Assembly: GCA_963978905.1 (NCBI GenBank)
Contig: OZ022261.1
Span: forward strand, 10,789,992 to 10,853,991
Length of the DNA: 64,000 nt
Reading direction: 5' to 3'
From: Trichostrongylus colubriformis
Lineage: Eukaryota; Nematoda; Chromadorea; Rhabditida; Trichostrongylidae
Positions 47,111 to 58,933 of this stretch are shown here, one piece after another. Below the pieces are notes generated by a model. That model saw only the letters and a list, made by a program, of their open reading frames with translations, did not search any database and was not told the DNA's origin. The position numbers and the translations under genes were made by a program. The first letter of the stretch is position 1, and the number at the start of each line of letters is the position of its first letter.

Positions 47111-50100
47111 ATTCAGTATACTTGTAACAACTATTTGGTGATGTTCTTATTGCATTACCTACTTTCACTGCACTTTCTGTAGTTACTGCGAGGATTAGCT
47201 CATTCGTTGTTATTGAATATTACCCCATTAAAGATAGGTGGCCTCCGATGATGATTAGGTTGAAGATGATGTGCTATTGTGTTCGGGGGACAAAGGCCAA
47301 AGTATGTGTAGGTATGTGGTGCGCTGACAGTTTTTACCTGTATTTCGCCCCTATGCTTAAGCAGATTACATGCTTTACTTGTGTTTTTACCGTTCTTCCG
47401 GTACTCATCGGCCTTCGTTTAATGAACTCTACGACGCGTCCCCATTTTGTATGACATCCATCCTATTCACTTCACTCATGCACACACACACAGACGTAAT
47501 TGCGCTCAGTGACCATGGAATAAGCGTCGTCAATCGCAGTTGCCGGTTTTCATTTCCTACCATTCCACAGTGCTCAAGATGGAAGGCAAGAGAGATGACT
47601 GAATATCGACGATCTTTCTCACTGAAACTTCCAGTTCTCAGGCAAATTAGCTAATTACCTCAATTTATGAGGAGTAAGTACTCCCATTAGCGAGAATTGT
47701 ACCTGGTAGAAGTGTTAGTGACAAATGTTTTCACACCCTAGGATAGTCATATGTTCTCAGTACCCATATTGCACTTCCGTTTCACTAAGCATTGTTACAA
47801 ATGACTCCAACGGCCATTGACACCTTAGTGGGATCCGGTCAACTCTCACCCTTCTACAATCTCATTACGGTAACAGCAGGTAATTGCTAATAATCCTGTG
47901 TAATCAAGAGAATCCTCAGATCAATGTCAAAATTCAGGAGTCAAAATTGGCGATTTTGCGAGTTAGCGATTTTTGAGATCGCAGTTTCGACTACACTCGA
48001 CTATGGTAATCTGCGATGCTACATTTTTGCACACGAAACGCGACAATGCAGAATCGTGAAACTGCAGAATCTCAAAATCGCGAAGTGTGGCATGGGTCTT
48101 GCTAGTAGCTTGTAAAGCAAAAGAAATGGGGTGTTCTTGCCTGGCTAGACTAATGAAGTACTATTCAAATGTCATCTACCAGAAAATGTGACGTTACGTC
48201 TACAATGCACGGACTGCTACCAGATGATGTCAAGGTTTTCAGAATGGTATACTGTAAGCGACAGCCATCAGCCTGAAATGGAACTAATAGCCGAAATGGA
48301 GCGATTTAGAATCGATCCATTGACCCATACCTTGATCGGCAGTTACTGACGCGTTTTAACTGGACTGCGATAGATAGTGGTAATCAGGTTCCAAAAAAGA
48401 CCACTCACGGTTCTGTTCGTGATGGCGAAAAAGGATTGAATGAAGAAAACACCACGACTTCTGCAGCGGAGTTGAAGCTCGAACCGAGTTATTCAACAAT
48501 TATTGAGCTCGAACCCCACGAAGAGATTCCTTCACAATTCATCCAGAGAAAATGCCAGCTTCGGGACGAAATGCCATCAGCTGCAATGAGGATGATTGCT
48601 CGAATCCAGACGCCTTGCCAATGGGCTGTGCGTACTACATTTGTTGAATATTTATTTAAAAAAATTAATAAATAAATAATTGTTAGCAAAGAAACTATGT
48701 TTAGAAAGATTTTGGGGGGGGGGGGGGAGAAAGCAAAGAAACAGTTTAACCTCCGTTTCGCACCGGCCCTTAGACGGAGGTTAAACCTAGAGATAACCTC
48801 CCTCAGTAATTGAAATTGAGTATGGCTCTATTGAATTGAACATACGTATATTTTGAAAAGTGCATCGTTCGTGCTACTCTACTACTCGCATTGTGCCGTA
48901 GTAGAAAGGCATAGTGGAGTTTTTGTAGAAATCGAAAAATGATTTCGCGATGGTGATTAAACGACTTTCATGTTAATATTAGCGTTCAAGATCGTCGACA
49001 CAATGGATCCACTTCAGCGGAATGAGACATATAATTGAACTAGAAAAACGCTACGCTTCCTGTAAGAAATACTCCAAGCTGTCCGGTCTTCGAAACGCAT
49101 GAGACTCTCTAACCACACACACACACACACACTTACACTCATACACATCACGCACCGACACATCAGAAAACTTTTCAATGACTTCTAATTACTCGGCAGT
49201 TGGAGTACTCGGCACTGCAATTCTTAAAGCTGCACCTGAAGAACAGCTTCAGGTGGATGGCTTCTCTTGAGAGCTTGGAGAAGTCACAGCTTTGCCAAGA
49301 TCGGAGACTCCGCAGATAGAGTTGAAGTCACCATAGCGCTTTAAACTGAAAGGAAGAGAGCGTAGAACTGTTTCCAGTACCTCTGCCCATTTGAAGTGGT
49401 AAATACTGTACCTGGGGTTTTTGATTTTTGATAGCTACTGATTTTTGCTGCCACCCGAGATGCGGAAGTTACTACGAGAAAGCTGAGTTATGGGCAAAAG
49501 CTTCGGTCTCTGACGGGTGTTAAACCAGAGTACACCGGGAGTCGGGGAATCCTCGACAGGGGATGTCGTATTCGACCTGACGGAAAAAGGGGAGGTTGTC
49601 TCTGTAGAAGTCCACGATAAGCGCATAAATCTAAACTTTCATTAGGCTAATGAGAAGCGAACGGATTTCGCAGCGAACTCGTATGAGGAAATGTAAAATA
49701 AACATCTTTTTGCTTCAAGTTAAAATACATAGAAATAAACCACATTGCAGCTATACAATCCGGCAATAGTGACTTGTATTTTAGAAAGTCAAAAAAAAGA
49801 GGGGGGGGGTCGTACTGGCGCGGCTATTTTTCTCGACACTTGGATGTGCCCTGACTCGAACCGCCTTTCACTTTACCTCAACTCTGAGAACGGAGCTCTT
49901 GCCCATAAGTCAGCTTTCTTGCAACAACTGTACATGGTGGTTGGCTGCGCTCAGAGTTCAGCTCACACCTACTCAGCCCATATCCACGATCTTCTCAGTT
50001 TCTTAATTCACATGAAATCAATGCTATTCAGTCGCAGGCGCACCACCACTGCTTTATTTCTTAGCACAACCCCTAACAGGCTTGTGCCTTTTTTCATATC

Positions 50101-50715
50101 CGCTAGCACTGAATGCATCGGTGAAAGAGAACATTCAGTGTTTAACTAGACGACGAGCACGTGTTCATGTGCAGGGTGATAAGCACTATAGGCGTCAAAT
50201 ACATGACGCATCCTAGTGATTTGATGAAAAATTTGCAGCATCTGATGGCCATAACGCAGAGCTAGTCCTCTGACTACCAGTACTGCAGAAGTGTTAATGT
50301 TTGGGCCTCCTATCATCCCATTTTTGTGGGGTAAATTCAAAATTCCCATCAATTAAACGCACGACACTATTAGGCTGTCAATAGGGATAATCGCTGACAG
50401 ACATCATCCTATTCCGGCTACGACCATATCAAGCAGTGATATCGTCTTCATTTACAGCAAGCCTTTTCCAAAATAGCCTTTAAATGGCTCCAGAAAAGGT
50501 TGATCCCCTCACGTCCACTTCCTGTAGCACTGACAACGTAGAGCTCTGCGTCTTCCCTGAATGCACACGGAAAACGCTGAATGACTTCAGAAACTTTTCA
50601 CAGCACTTCACTCACACCTCACTGTTGTTCATCATTGCGTTGACGCTTTTTTACACGTTCCTCAATTGTCTGGCTGTTTCTTTTGAGTGCTGCGATGAGA
50701 GGGTAGGAGGCGGGA
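47111..50715. other. Non-coding interval upstream of the BarH gene
   Basis: Contains a diverged SINE-like copy (49431-49620), a 14-base G run (48714-48727), a hairpin TTTAACCTCCGTTT/GACGGAGGTTAAA (48748-48788) and a CA repeat (about 49110-49131). No supported gene; likely includes BarH regulatory sequence. Confidence 0.4.
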
Positions 50716-50806
50716 TCACGTGGCTCCGCCCTTATGGGTCGCCAAGCCAATCAACGCATTCGCAGCTCGTTTAGTCACTATCGAGCTCCATTACTCTACG
50801 GTAGCA
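50716..50806 (+). promoter_or_regulatory. Putative proximal promoter/5'UTR of the BarH gene
   Basis: The 90 bases before the ATG hold a CACGTG E-box (50717-50722), a CCGCCC GC-box-like string (50726-50731) and a CCAAT box (50747-50751) in an otherwise AT-leaning region. A tag at about 50804 just before the ATG could be a trans-splice acceptor. No TATA box is evident. The clustering is suggestive only. Confidence 0.3.
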
Positions 50807-52839
50807 ATGAGTATGCTAGACCCACGGCAATTTCTAATGCCAACATTTTGTCTGGATCCATCCGCTACATCACTACTCAGTCAACAACCTACTCAAAATT
50901 CTAGTGGTGGTAAATTAACGCATTCATTCCGTATTTCTGATCTACTGGAATCACCCAGTGAGAAAGCCGACACGAGCACCGACAAAGGTGAGCCCTAGTT
51001 TTTCTCGCCTTCTCAGCTTTATTTTTTATTGATTTAAGTTTTTCCCATGAGATCAGTTTGTTCTCTTTATACTGGTATCATGCACACAGTATTTATTCAC
51101 TGAATGAGTGACTATCATCGAGTGCCACCTGTCAATTTCGGAACTCATCCAGCCATGTTGCGTACAATACAAACGGGCGATTTTGGGCAATTAGCCAGAA
51201 CTCAAGTGGAAAATGATAGTGTTTACGAGATTTACGGTGACATCGGATTATCCGATTGTTAACCTACAGATATTGGAAGGTCAAATAGCCTCAAATAAGT
51301 CAATATGATCGTTGTCACTGTAGAAAATTGTTCATCTCTTGTTTCACGCTCAGTTTCATAGTTTTTTTTTTTCAGATCATTCAACCACATCACGACCTGA
51401 TACACCAGAATCCGGGTGCTCACAAGTTCGGAGTAGCCCGAATGACACGAGCCCTCTTGGATCGAAGAAAGCCCGAAAAGCGAGAACGATCTTCACCGAC
51501 AAACAACTACAAGAACTTGAATCGACGTTCGAAAAGCAGAAATATCTAAGCGTTCAAGATCGTATGGATCTCGCTCAACGCATGGGTTTAACGGATACCC
51601 AAGTCAAAACGTGGTATCAAAATCGAAGGTGGGTACCGTGAAATTGAAGTCCATTCTTTCTTCTTGATTAAATTCAATTCTCTTTCCCCTCTATTTAATT
51701 ATTCGGCTATTTTTCGAAATAACGACTACAGTACCCATCCAAGTATGGTCTTTAACGTGCTCATATGTGGTCCTCAAGATCTCGTGTAATATTCTCAAAC
51801 GACAGCAAAACGCATTATGCGGCATTGTCCGTCTAATATAGATGATTAAATTATCGGGGCCGCGTTCTATTATTCCTGCGCTTATTAATAGCATAAAGTA
51901 TTGCGTGTTGTTTTAAGAGGGGCACCGCCATCTGTCGGTTACAGTCAGGGAAAGGGATATGAAGGGGTGACCTGTGATACATCAGAATCGCTTTCATGAG
52001 GTGTGAAGTGCGCGCCACGGACAGCAGCTTGACAGACAGCTGAGCAGCTGGGCGAATTGCATCCAAAAGGCCCAAATGAAATGGTGAATTAAGCCCATAC
52101 CTTAGCATTAGCAGCTAGTTGCTTCAAATGCTGATGACTTCTGCATGATTCGTGAGGGTGTCGCACCTTGAACACTGAAGTTCTTAATTCAAGTGGCAGA
52201 ATGTAGCTGAACTCTTTTAACCTTCCGTTCAAGAAGTGACAGCCACTTGAAGATGGTATACATCCTTGACTACTGAGTGACTTAGTCCGAGCCAAGTGTT
52301 GCCTGCTTTCAATAAGGCACCACCCAAAACCAAGCTACTAATATAGCTTCCTAGCACTATCAGAATCCATGATCTCGATGAAAAGGGCAGAGCTTCATCG
52401 ATCCCGTTTTAAGGGCCCATCCGGTAGATATGCCCTCTGAAAAACCCATTTCGAAGAGGGGCTCAGTTTTCCCTTTTACCCAACAGCTTCCATAGCCATT
52501 TGAAGATTCAAAACTAAGACTAAACATGACCCGCCATCTCAAACGGCTGCTTTCAGGACAAAATGGAAGCGACAAGCAACCACCGGCATGGAACTGCTGA
52601 ATGAAGCCGGAAACTTGGCAGCCGTTCAAAATTTACTTCGTTCTAATCCATATTGGGCCGGATACGTCGGCCAACTAGGTGGTTTACCAACACCAATTCC
52701 ATTGATGATGGGATTACCGTTATCAGCCACTTTACCATCACTTCCACATTCGCTTTCATTTGTCCTACCGCCGACGTCACATGTTGGTCCATCAAAAGAA
52801 TCGACACCCGTTGATGTTGAAGTCACTACGGCAAACTAA
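50807..52839 (+). CDS. ceh-30/ceh-31: BarH-class homeodomain transcription factor (CEH-30/CEH-31 orthologue)
   Basis: Nuclear DNA-binding regulator of neuronal fate and survival. Three exons, 50807-50987, 51376-51628 and 52557-52839, keep phase and give 238 aa ending at TAA 52837-52839. Residues 41-47 are FRISDLL, the FIL/engrailed-homology repressor motif of Bar proteins. The homeodomain is at about 93-152 ([10 protein letters not shown] ... TWYQNRRTKWKRQ). Tyr at homeodomain position 49 is diagnostic of the Bar class. Directly after it lies [17 protein letters not shown], the conserved Bar extension. Exon junctions carry a poly-T/ttcag acceptor at 51375 and ctttcag at 52556; the second intron splits the homeodomain after QNR. 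The start is the first in-frame ATG; upstream codons in frame are open only to a GTG. C. elegans has two tandem Bar genes; only one lies here, and I cannot decide which orthologue it is. Confidence 0.95.
52318..52326 (-). promoter_or_regulatory. TRA-1/GLI-like motif in BarH intron 2
   Basis: On the minus strand this reads TGGGTGGTG, eight of nine matches to the TRA-1 core TGGGTGGTC. The TTTTC half expected upstream in the full consensus is not present. In C. elegans ceh-30 a TRA-1 site in the second intron represses the gene in hermaphrodites. Position in the equivalent intron is why this is listed. Confidence 0.35.
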
Positions 52840-55800
52840 TATGGCTTGTGTCATTTTTATGATCTCTTCTCCTCTCATGTTATGTGTAAAGAAATAGCTG
52901 GATAAATGTATGCTAAATGCAGGCGGGCAGTCAAGCAGTCAGGTGTGGGACGGGGGGGACAAGCAGTCAAGCAGGAAAGCATCAGCAGCAGTAGCGGCAG
53001 TAAATAGCAATAGACCTGCACATGTTGTTGGAGTTGGTGGACCGTGTGATACGGTAATGATGTTAATTAGTGGGCAAGATGATGCGACCGTAACAGCAGT
53101 GATTTTGCTCTTTATGGCGTGAGGGTTACAGGACGCGCGCCTAACACTGGTTATGCATTAAGGAATGCGCAGGAGGAATTGTCTATTATTTTGTGCAGCT
53201 GTTATTTTATGCGGTCGATATGAATATGGTCTATCTAGTCATTCCATCTTAATTGTTGTCTCCACCCTAGTTCCAATTTGGCTACTTGAACTATTGATCG
53301 GTATTGATTGAGCCTACTACTGTAAAAAGACGGAATCACGTTAAGTACCCACAAGTACAGAATCACCTATGTGTCATCATGAATCGAAGTCAGCATAATT
53401 TGATAATCATTTCAAAATGTTCCCATCCCCCCTCTACCTATTAGTGGGCCCCGTCACGCGTACATCACCATCGCACAGCTGTTGTCGTATCGATAGTAAA
53501 TGCGCAACACCGTTTGTTTCCCCTCACAATTGCTGTGTTACATAATATTCAATAATGATAATTGCTTGTGTTAATCTTTGCATATAAAGATCTATGAACG
53601 ATAACCGTTATTACGTTGTTGCGTATGTGTCTGTATGTGTGTATATGTGGGCATTTAAAATCGTCTAATCATCTCATCCGTCACTAATCGATCCGTGTGT
53701 TAAAGTTAATCCTGCAACTTCAAAAGCATCTGTTGTGGCTTCAAACAGACCGACAGACGGATACAATTGTGTTGAAGGGGAAGAGTTCACCTCCTCATGT
53801 ATTAACGTGATCGTTCACCTCAGTTTTTCCGCCTCATCATCTTCGCCACACGTTTTTCATATTGCGCTCTGCTGTTGTGTGTGTATGCGTGAGTGTGTGT
53901 GTGTTTGACCTTGAAAGTGCTTCGGAAATTACAAAACTTCACACTTGGCCTCTTCTCACTCCACTGTACGCCATGTGAGCGATGATGACCTGACCACCGT
54001 ACAGAAGCATTTTTGCCGGAGAAGCGCAAAAATTCGAAAGCCGCCAAAATGAAACAGATTTCGAGCAGTGTTCCAGCTGTAAATTGGGTTGTCGTGCTTT
54101 GTAATGAATGATTCACACACTCAACGACAATCTTAGCAACTAAGATGTGATTGTCGTGCTAGTGTGTGTGTAGTCGAAATTGAATTTGCAGTCGATTGGT
54201 GTTGGTGCGGAAACCACCAATTTGAGGAATGCTGTGTGTATGTGTGAGAATAGAGACTGAGAGACAGTGATGAGGACCCGACCCATCTCAATTACATATT
54301 CGACTTCTGTGTGACGGTGGATGGATGATGGCTCGCGGCGGCGGCGGCGGCGGCTGGCAGTCGCTTCCATCAATGCGCGAGCGCGATGTCGCGCGAGCGC
54401 GCGAACTATTGCTGGATTGAACAGGAGGATGGGCGTCATACGGAAATCCAGTTACCACTAAGCGCACCAAATAGCTCATCGAAACTGACTCTCTTTGGCG
54501 CACTCACAACGCGTACACCATTCGCCGACAACGTCTTACTGTACTTCAATTATTCGCATTGCGCCCAGCGTGACCGCACGTCATTAAACTGTTGTTGTTG
54601 TTGATGTCGGCTGGACATTAGCTTTAGTAGGGGGAAAATTCGTGAAATTTTGCACTATCAAACACTTCAGTGGCGGAGAGGACGATGACGACGACAAGAA
54701 GTCATTGACACCACGACCGACAGCGGTCGTTTCAGGGCAGCGGCATCGGGCAGCTCAATTAAGGCGACACTATACGACACAATGTTAATCGCCTTCTTAC
54801 ATATAACCTTGCTTGTAGTCGGTACCTCTTTCTCAATCGAGATGCGAGAAGAAAGATGAGTTATAATTGCCCTCCCATCATCCACCCCACCACCTAAAGG
54901 ACATAACAACGTGGCTCCGAAAATAAATTGCCAACGGAATGATCTCATATTCCACTCTTGGGACGACGGACGATGAATCTTACAAAGAACATCTAATCGA
55001 AAATAGACCTTGCACAGATGAGTATAAACAAAACACTAATTGTAACAATCCTGCAGGAAATCCATGCACTGTTCCTGATTATTGTACAGGTTCTTAGGAC
55101 GAGGCTATTACAATAATGGGGTCGTATGTGAGGTAAGAGGAGTTGTTTATTATATCGCAATGGAGTTATTATTGACATTTATATGCAGGGTTCTTTGAAA
55201 GTAAACAATTTAGCTTATCAATTCACCAGTTTTTTTTAATGGAACTTATTCATCTGTTGTCATTCCAATGAGGCCACATGATTCGGCTGACCATTCGCAT
55301 AAGGATCACCTGTACACTGCAAATTTTGACACTATGTATAGTGGAGGGTTTAATAAGCGCTTAACTTCAAGTTACCGTAATAGAGATTTTAGCACGTTAG
55401 AATATGCAATGACGGGTGTCGGACACTAGACGAGCCATTGTGTTAAGTCTTCCAACTCCACTCATTCGCTCGACCTGATGCTTTCATGTGAAGAGAGCAT
55501 TCAGCGTGTTCTTCTAGCCCAGCAAACAGCAATGGTCATACACCTTTTGTCATTTTCCAAGCTATAGCGCACCAATAGAGGACCTCCGATAAACACTTGC
55601 TGATTCCCCGCGACGTGGGATCCATGTCATGATCATTAAACACGCACGAATTAGCAGCATAATCCGACTACGAGACTCTACCGGGATAATTTTGGGCTAA
55701 GGTGCTCCTTTTGGTTGACGGAGCATTGTTCTATGAGTAATGAAGAAGTTCCTCCATTTATTTTATTTCCATATAATTTCTTATTTATTTAAGCACCGAT

Positions 55801-58187
55801 TAAGCATTGCGGTGAGTGATTTTCGAGAAATGTGACCCCCATAAATGAGCAGGGATGTTTTGGTCATAATAAAATATACCATAATGGGTCCCTAAAAAAC
55901 TGCAATACCTAATGCTGATATGATCGATCGGCGAAATTTTTTTGAGCTGGCCTGAATTACTCCAAATAAAGTGTACTGCCTTGATGAGGATTTTCCAAGG
56001 GGTCGGTTCACTAAGTAAGACCCCCCCCCCGACCTCTTTTCAATCCGAAATACGACTCCACACCTTCAGGACTCGTGAAGTCAAGCTTGATTCTGATCCC
56101 AGTCGCATATGCCTCGTTCTCCCTTTTGAGCCTTCATTAGCTCGTGTAAATCTGGAGAAGTACCCGAAGCAATTCTTTGCAATACACCGTTCAATTCCAT
56201 TTACTCAAATTCTTTTACATCTGAATTAGGCGCCCCATGATAGCCTCTAGGGTATGCAGCAAGAAAGCGGCTGGTGGCAACTTTTTGAAGCACAGCTCTA
56301 CCCACTAGACGAACCTGGCGCCAGCAAGCTCCATATAATGGCGTATGCGGTAAGAGCGAAGTTGCGTCGATGTCTACCATTACCTATTTGGTTTAGTAAT
56401 GCAACGAATACGGTATTGCGTAGCACGATGGAGGTGAATCGTTCCATAATTGCTACTCACCTCACATAACAACACTGTGTCCTTACGATGCGCACAATTC
56501 GGTTATAATTCTCTCCGGTATTACAGTTTAATCGACATGAGAGGATGGGGATGGAGGATGGGGCGAACTCATCCTCTCGAAGAGGTCATCATCATCATCA
56601 TCATCATCATTGCATGGAAAAAATCGAGCCATGTGAACGCGTTTTTTTCTATCGAACAATCCACGCCTCTTAGCAGCTATTTCAGCAGCCAGCAGCAGCC
56701 GCGGCGGCTACGAACGGGAAAATAACTACGGTAGAAGAGACGATTTTGTGGGGTGTTTTCGAGGTAAGAGCCGTAAATGGACGCTTCGCAGACTAGATTA
56801 CTTCAATGAGATTGCGCCTCGGCGTTAAGGGGGATTTTGGCCGGTCTTAGATAAATTTCAGGCATCCTAATGGATTAGAATTAGCACAAAGTGTCGTGTT
56901 TAGGCTCCATCTTTCCATTGATGATGGGCATGCGCTCCCATTACTGAAAAAAGCCCCATCTTTTCGAGCGATACTCCTTTGTTCAATGGTAACATGGGGA
57001 AAATTTGGTGCTCAATAGGGTGGCATACACACGTAGGTAGTTCATATTTTGCTGGTATGATTATCTAATTAGTTGGCAAAAGACAATTGTAGTAATCGGC
57101 TTGACCCGATGACGCGGACAACAGCCAATCGTACAGTAATCCCCAGTGCACAGTGTTCATCCACTTGAATGATCCCGGAACTAATAATTACAATTTTGAG
57201 AAATTTGAACGGCAATTATCGAAATGAAGTAGGGTTTTCTCGTTCTGTGGGAAGAGATGGGACAGGCCTTCAGATACCCATTAAACCCCCTTCAAGAACT
57301 ACGGAAAACTTCATTTTGAGGAAAAAAAACAAAGTAATGGCGTTGAGAGAGCAGTATCGTCGCTGTCCATGAGGGTATCAATTAGTAGAGTCACTGCCAA
57401 GCACCATAGACATAGAGATGGAGAGCGAGGACCTCCCGGAGAATTAGCGTGCGGTTTTTGTGGTAAATTGAAGGGAAGTTTGTGCGTGAAATGAGCCAAA
57501 CAAGGACAAAAATCCAAATTTATGCTGAAACCGGCAATTGGTGGACAGACACACTGCACGTTTCCGATACACTCGCACACAATGCGATGATCCCACTACA
57601 GTCATTCATTTCTGCACAACCGATTTAGTGCGGAACAATGACGATTTAGGTGTTTGTTGATGACATCTCGTGGAGGACTTCCACTATTCTTGCTGATCAT
57701 TTACTCGTCTTTAGCATTAATAAGTATTAATATTAATATAATGCGTTACTTATAATAAATACAGATAACAATGCCGTAAAGAGTTACATTTATTAAGGTA
57801 TCATACCGAACCTTCGCTGGACGAAGGGTAGTTGGGGCTGAGATAGCGGTAACAAATCTTCTTCTACCATACTAATTACAGCAGAGGCCTTTTTTGAAAA
57901 ACGTGACTTCCTCTATTAATTAATCCTTTCGCAACAATTTTGTGGAAATTGAAAATCAAAATTTGACTGTCTATCCCAACTATAACTTTGATAGCTCGCG
58001 CTCATCTGATAGTGCAGCGATTGCCATCAAGAAATCGGAACAGTACTGCGATCGGAAATCGAAAATCGGAGTAAATATCGTTTACTTCGCTCCTAAGCAT
58101 GCTTCCGTATAAATGATGGTATTCTATCGAAGTCATTGCTGGTATGAATTCATGCCACCCTGGCTGTGTAATTATAGCATTAATGTA
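52840..58187. other. Gene-poor flank downstream of the BarH gene
   Basis: No supported exon. Features are a CGG run (54337-54357), TG-rich tracts (53870-53905), an ATC trinucleotide run (56586-56611) and a ten-base C run (56021-56030). The absence of transposons from about 49.7 to 58.2 kb contrasts with the rest of the window. Confidence 0.45.
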
Positions 58188-58931
58188 CAGGGGGTGCCAA
58201 AAAAAAAGTAATTTTGTCTCCTCCACTTTCGACCACATTTAGCCAAACTGCAGTATATTCTATTGAGGTATTCTCATCCCCAGAAACAAGAGCAGACCTA
58301 TCTCTATCACTATACTCCGTGGCAGCCTCCTGCACGAGCAGGAACGGGAGCAAGGAAAGACTGAACAAGATGTATCACCTCAACTGGGCAAAATCCGAAT
58401 TTTCTTCGCCCTCTTTCACAACCTTGCTGACGTCCGTTCAATCTGGGTACCTAAGGGGATTCATACCGGATGGTGTTCTATAACATTGCGTTTTTCCCGG
58501 GTTCCCAGCGCCCTTCGTTTCCAAGAGCCAAAACGTTCCCCTACCACCGAAACCCCTCCGGAGGCGGATTTGAGGCATGAAAATGATACTTTGGATCATA
58601 GCAGCCTTGTCCAAGCAGCAGGGGCTCCGTGACTTCCAAGAACCGAAGGGCCAACCCTCAGGAAGCTCCCCACAAAAGACCTACCACGGAGCTTGGCTCC
58701 ACTGTTTTTAGCGAATTTTTAAATGTAGGTACTCCGAAGCCCGACTGCGCCGAATGAAACCTCCATATTTTTATGAACATGAACGTGAGGAGCCACAGCT
58801 TGTTCCTACTTTTAGAGGAACATTTTGGGAATGTTTTGCCCCAATACCTTTATCTCTTTCGTTTCCCTACGTTTTGTAAAATTGGCAGATGTGAGCCGTG
58901 GGCAAAATTACTTTTTTTTTGGCACCCCCTG
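58188..58931. mobile_element. TA-flanked 744 bp TIR element, family B copy 2
   Basis: CAGGGGGTGCCAAAAAAAAA at the left and its reverse complement at the right, flanked by TA at both ends (58186-58187, 58932-58933). Collinear with 26685-27421. Non-coding. Confidence 0.88.
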
Positions 58932-58933
58932 TA

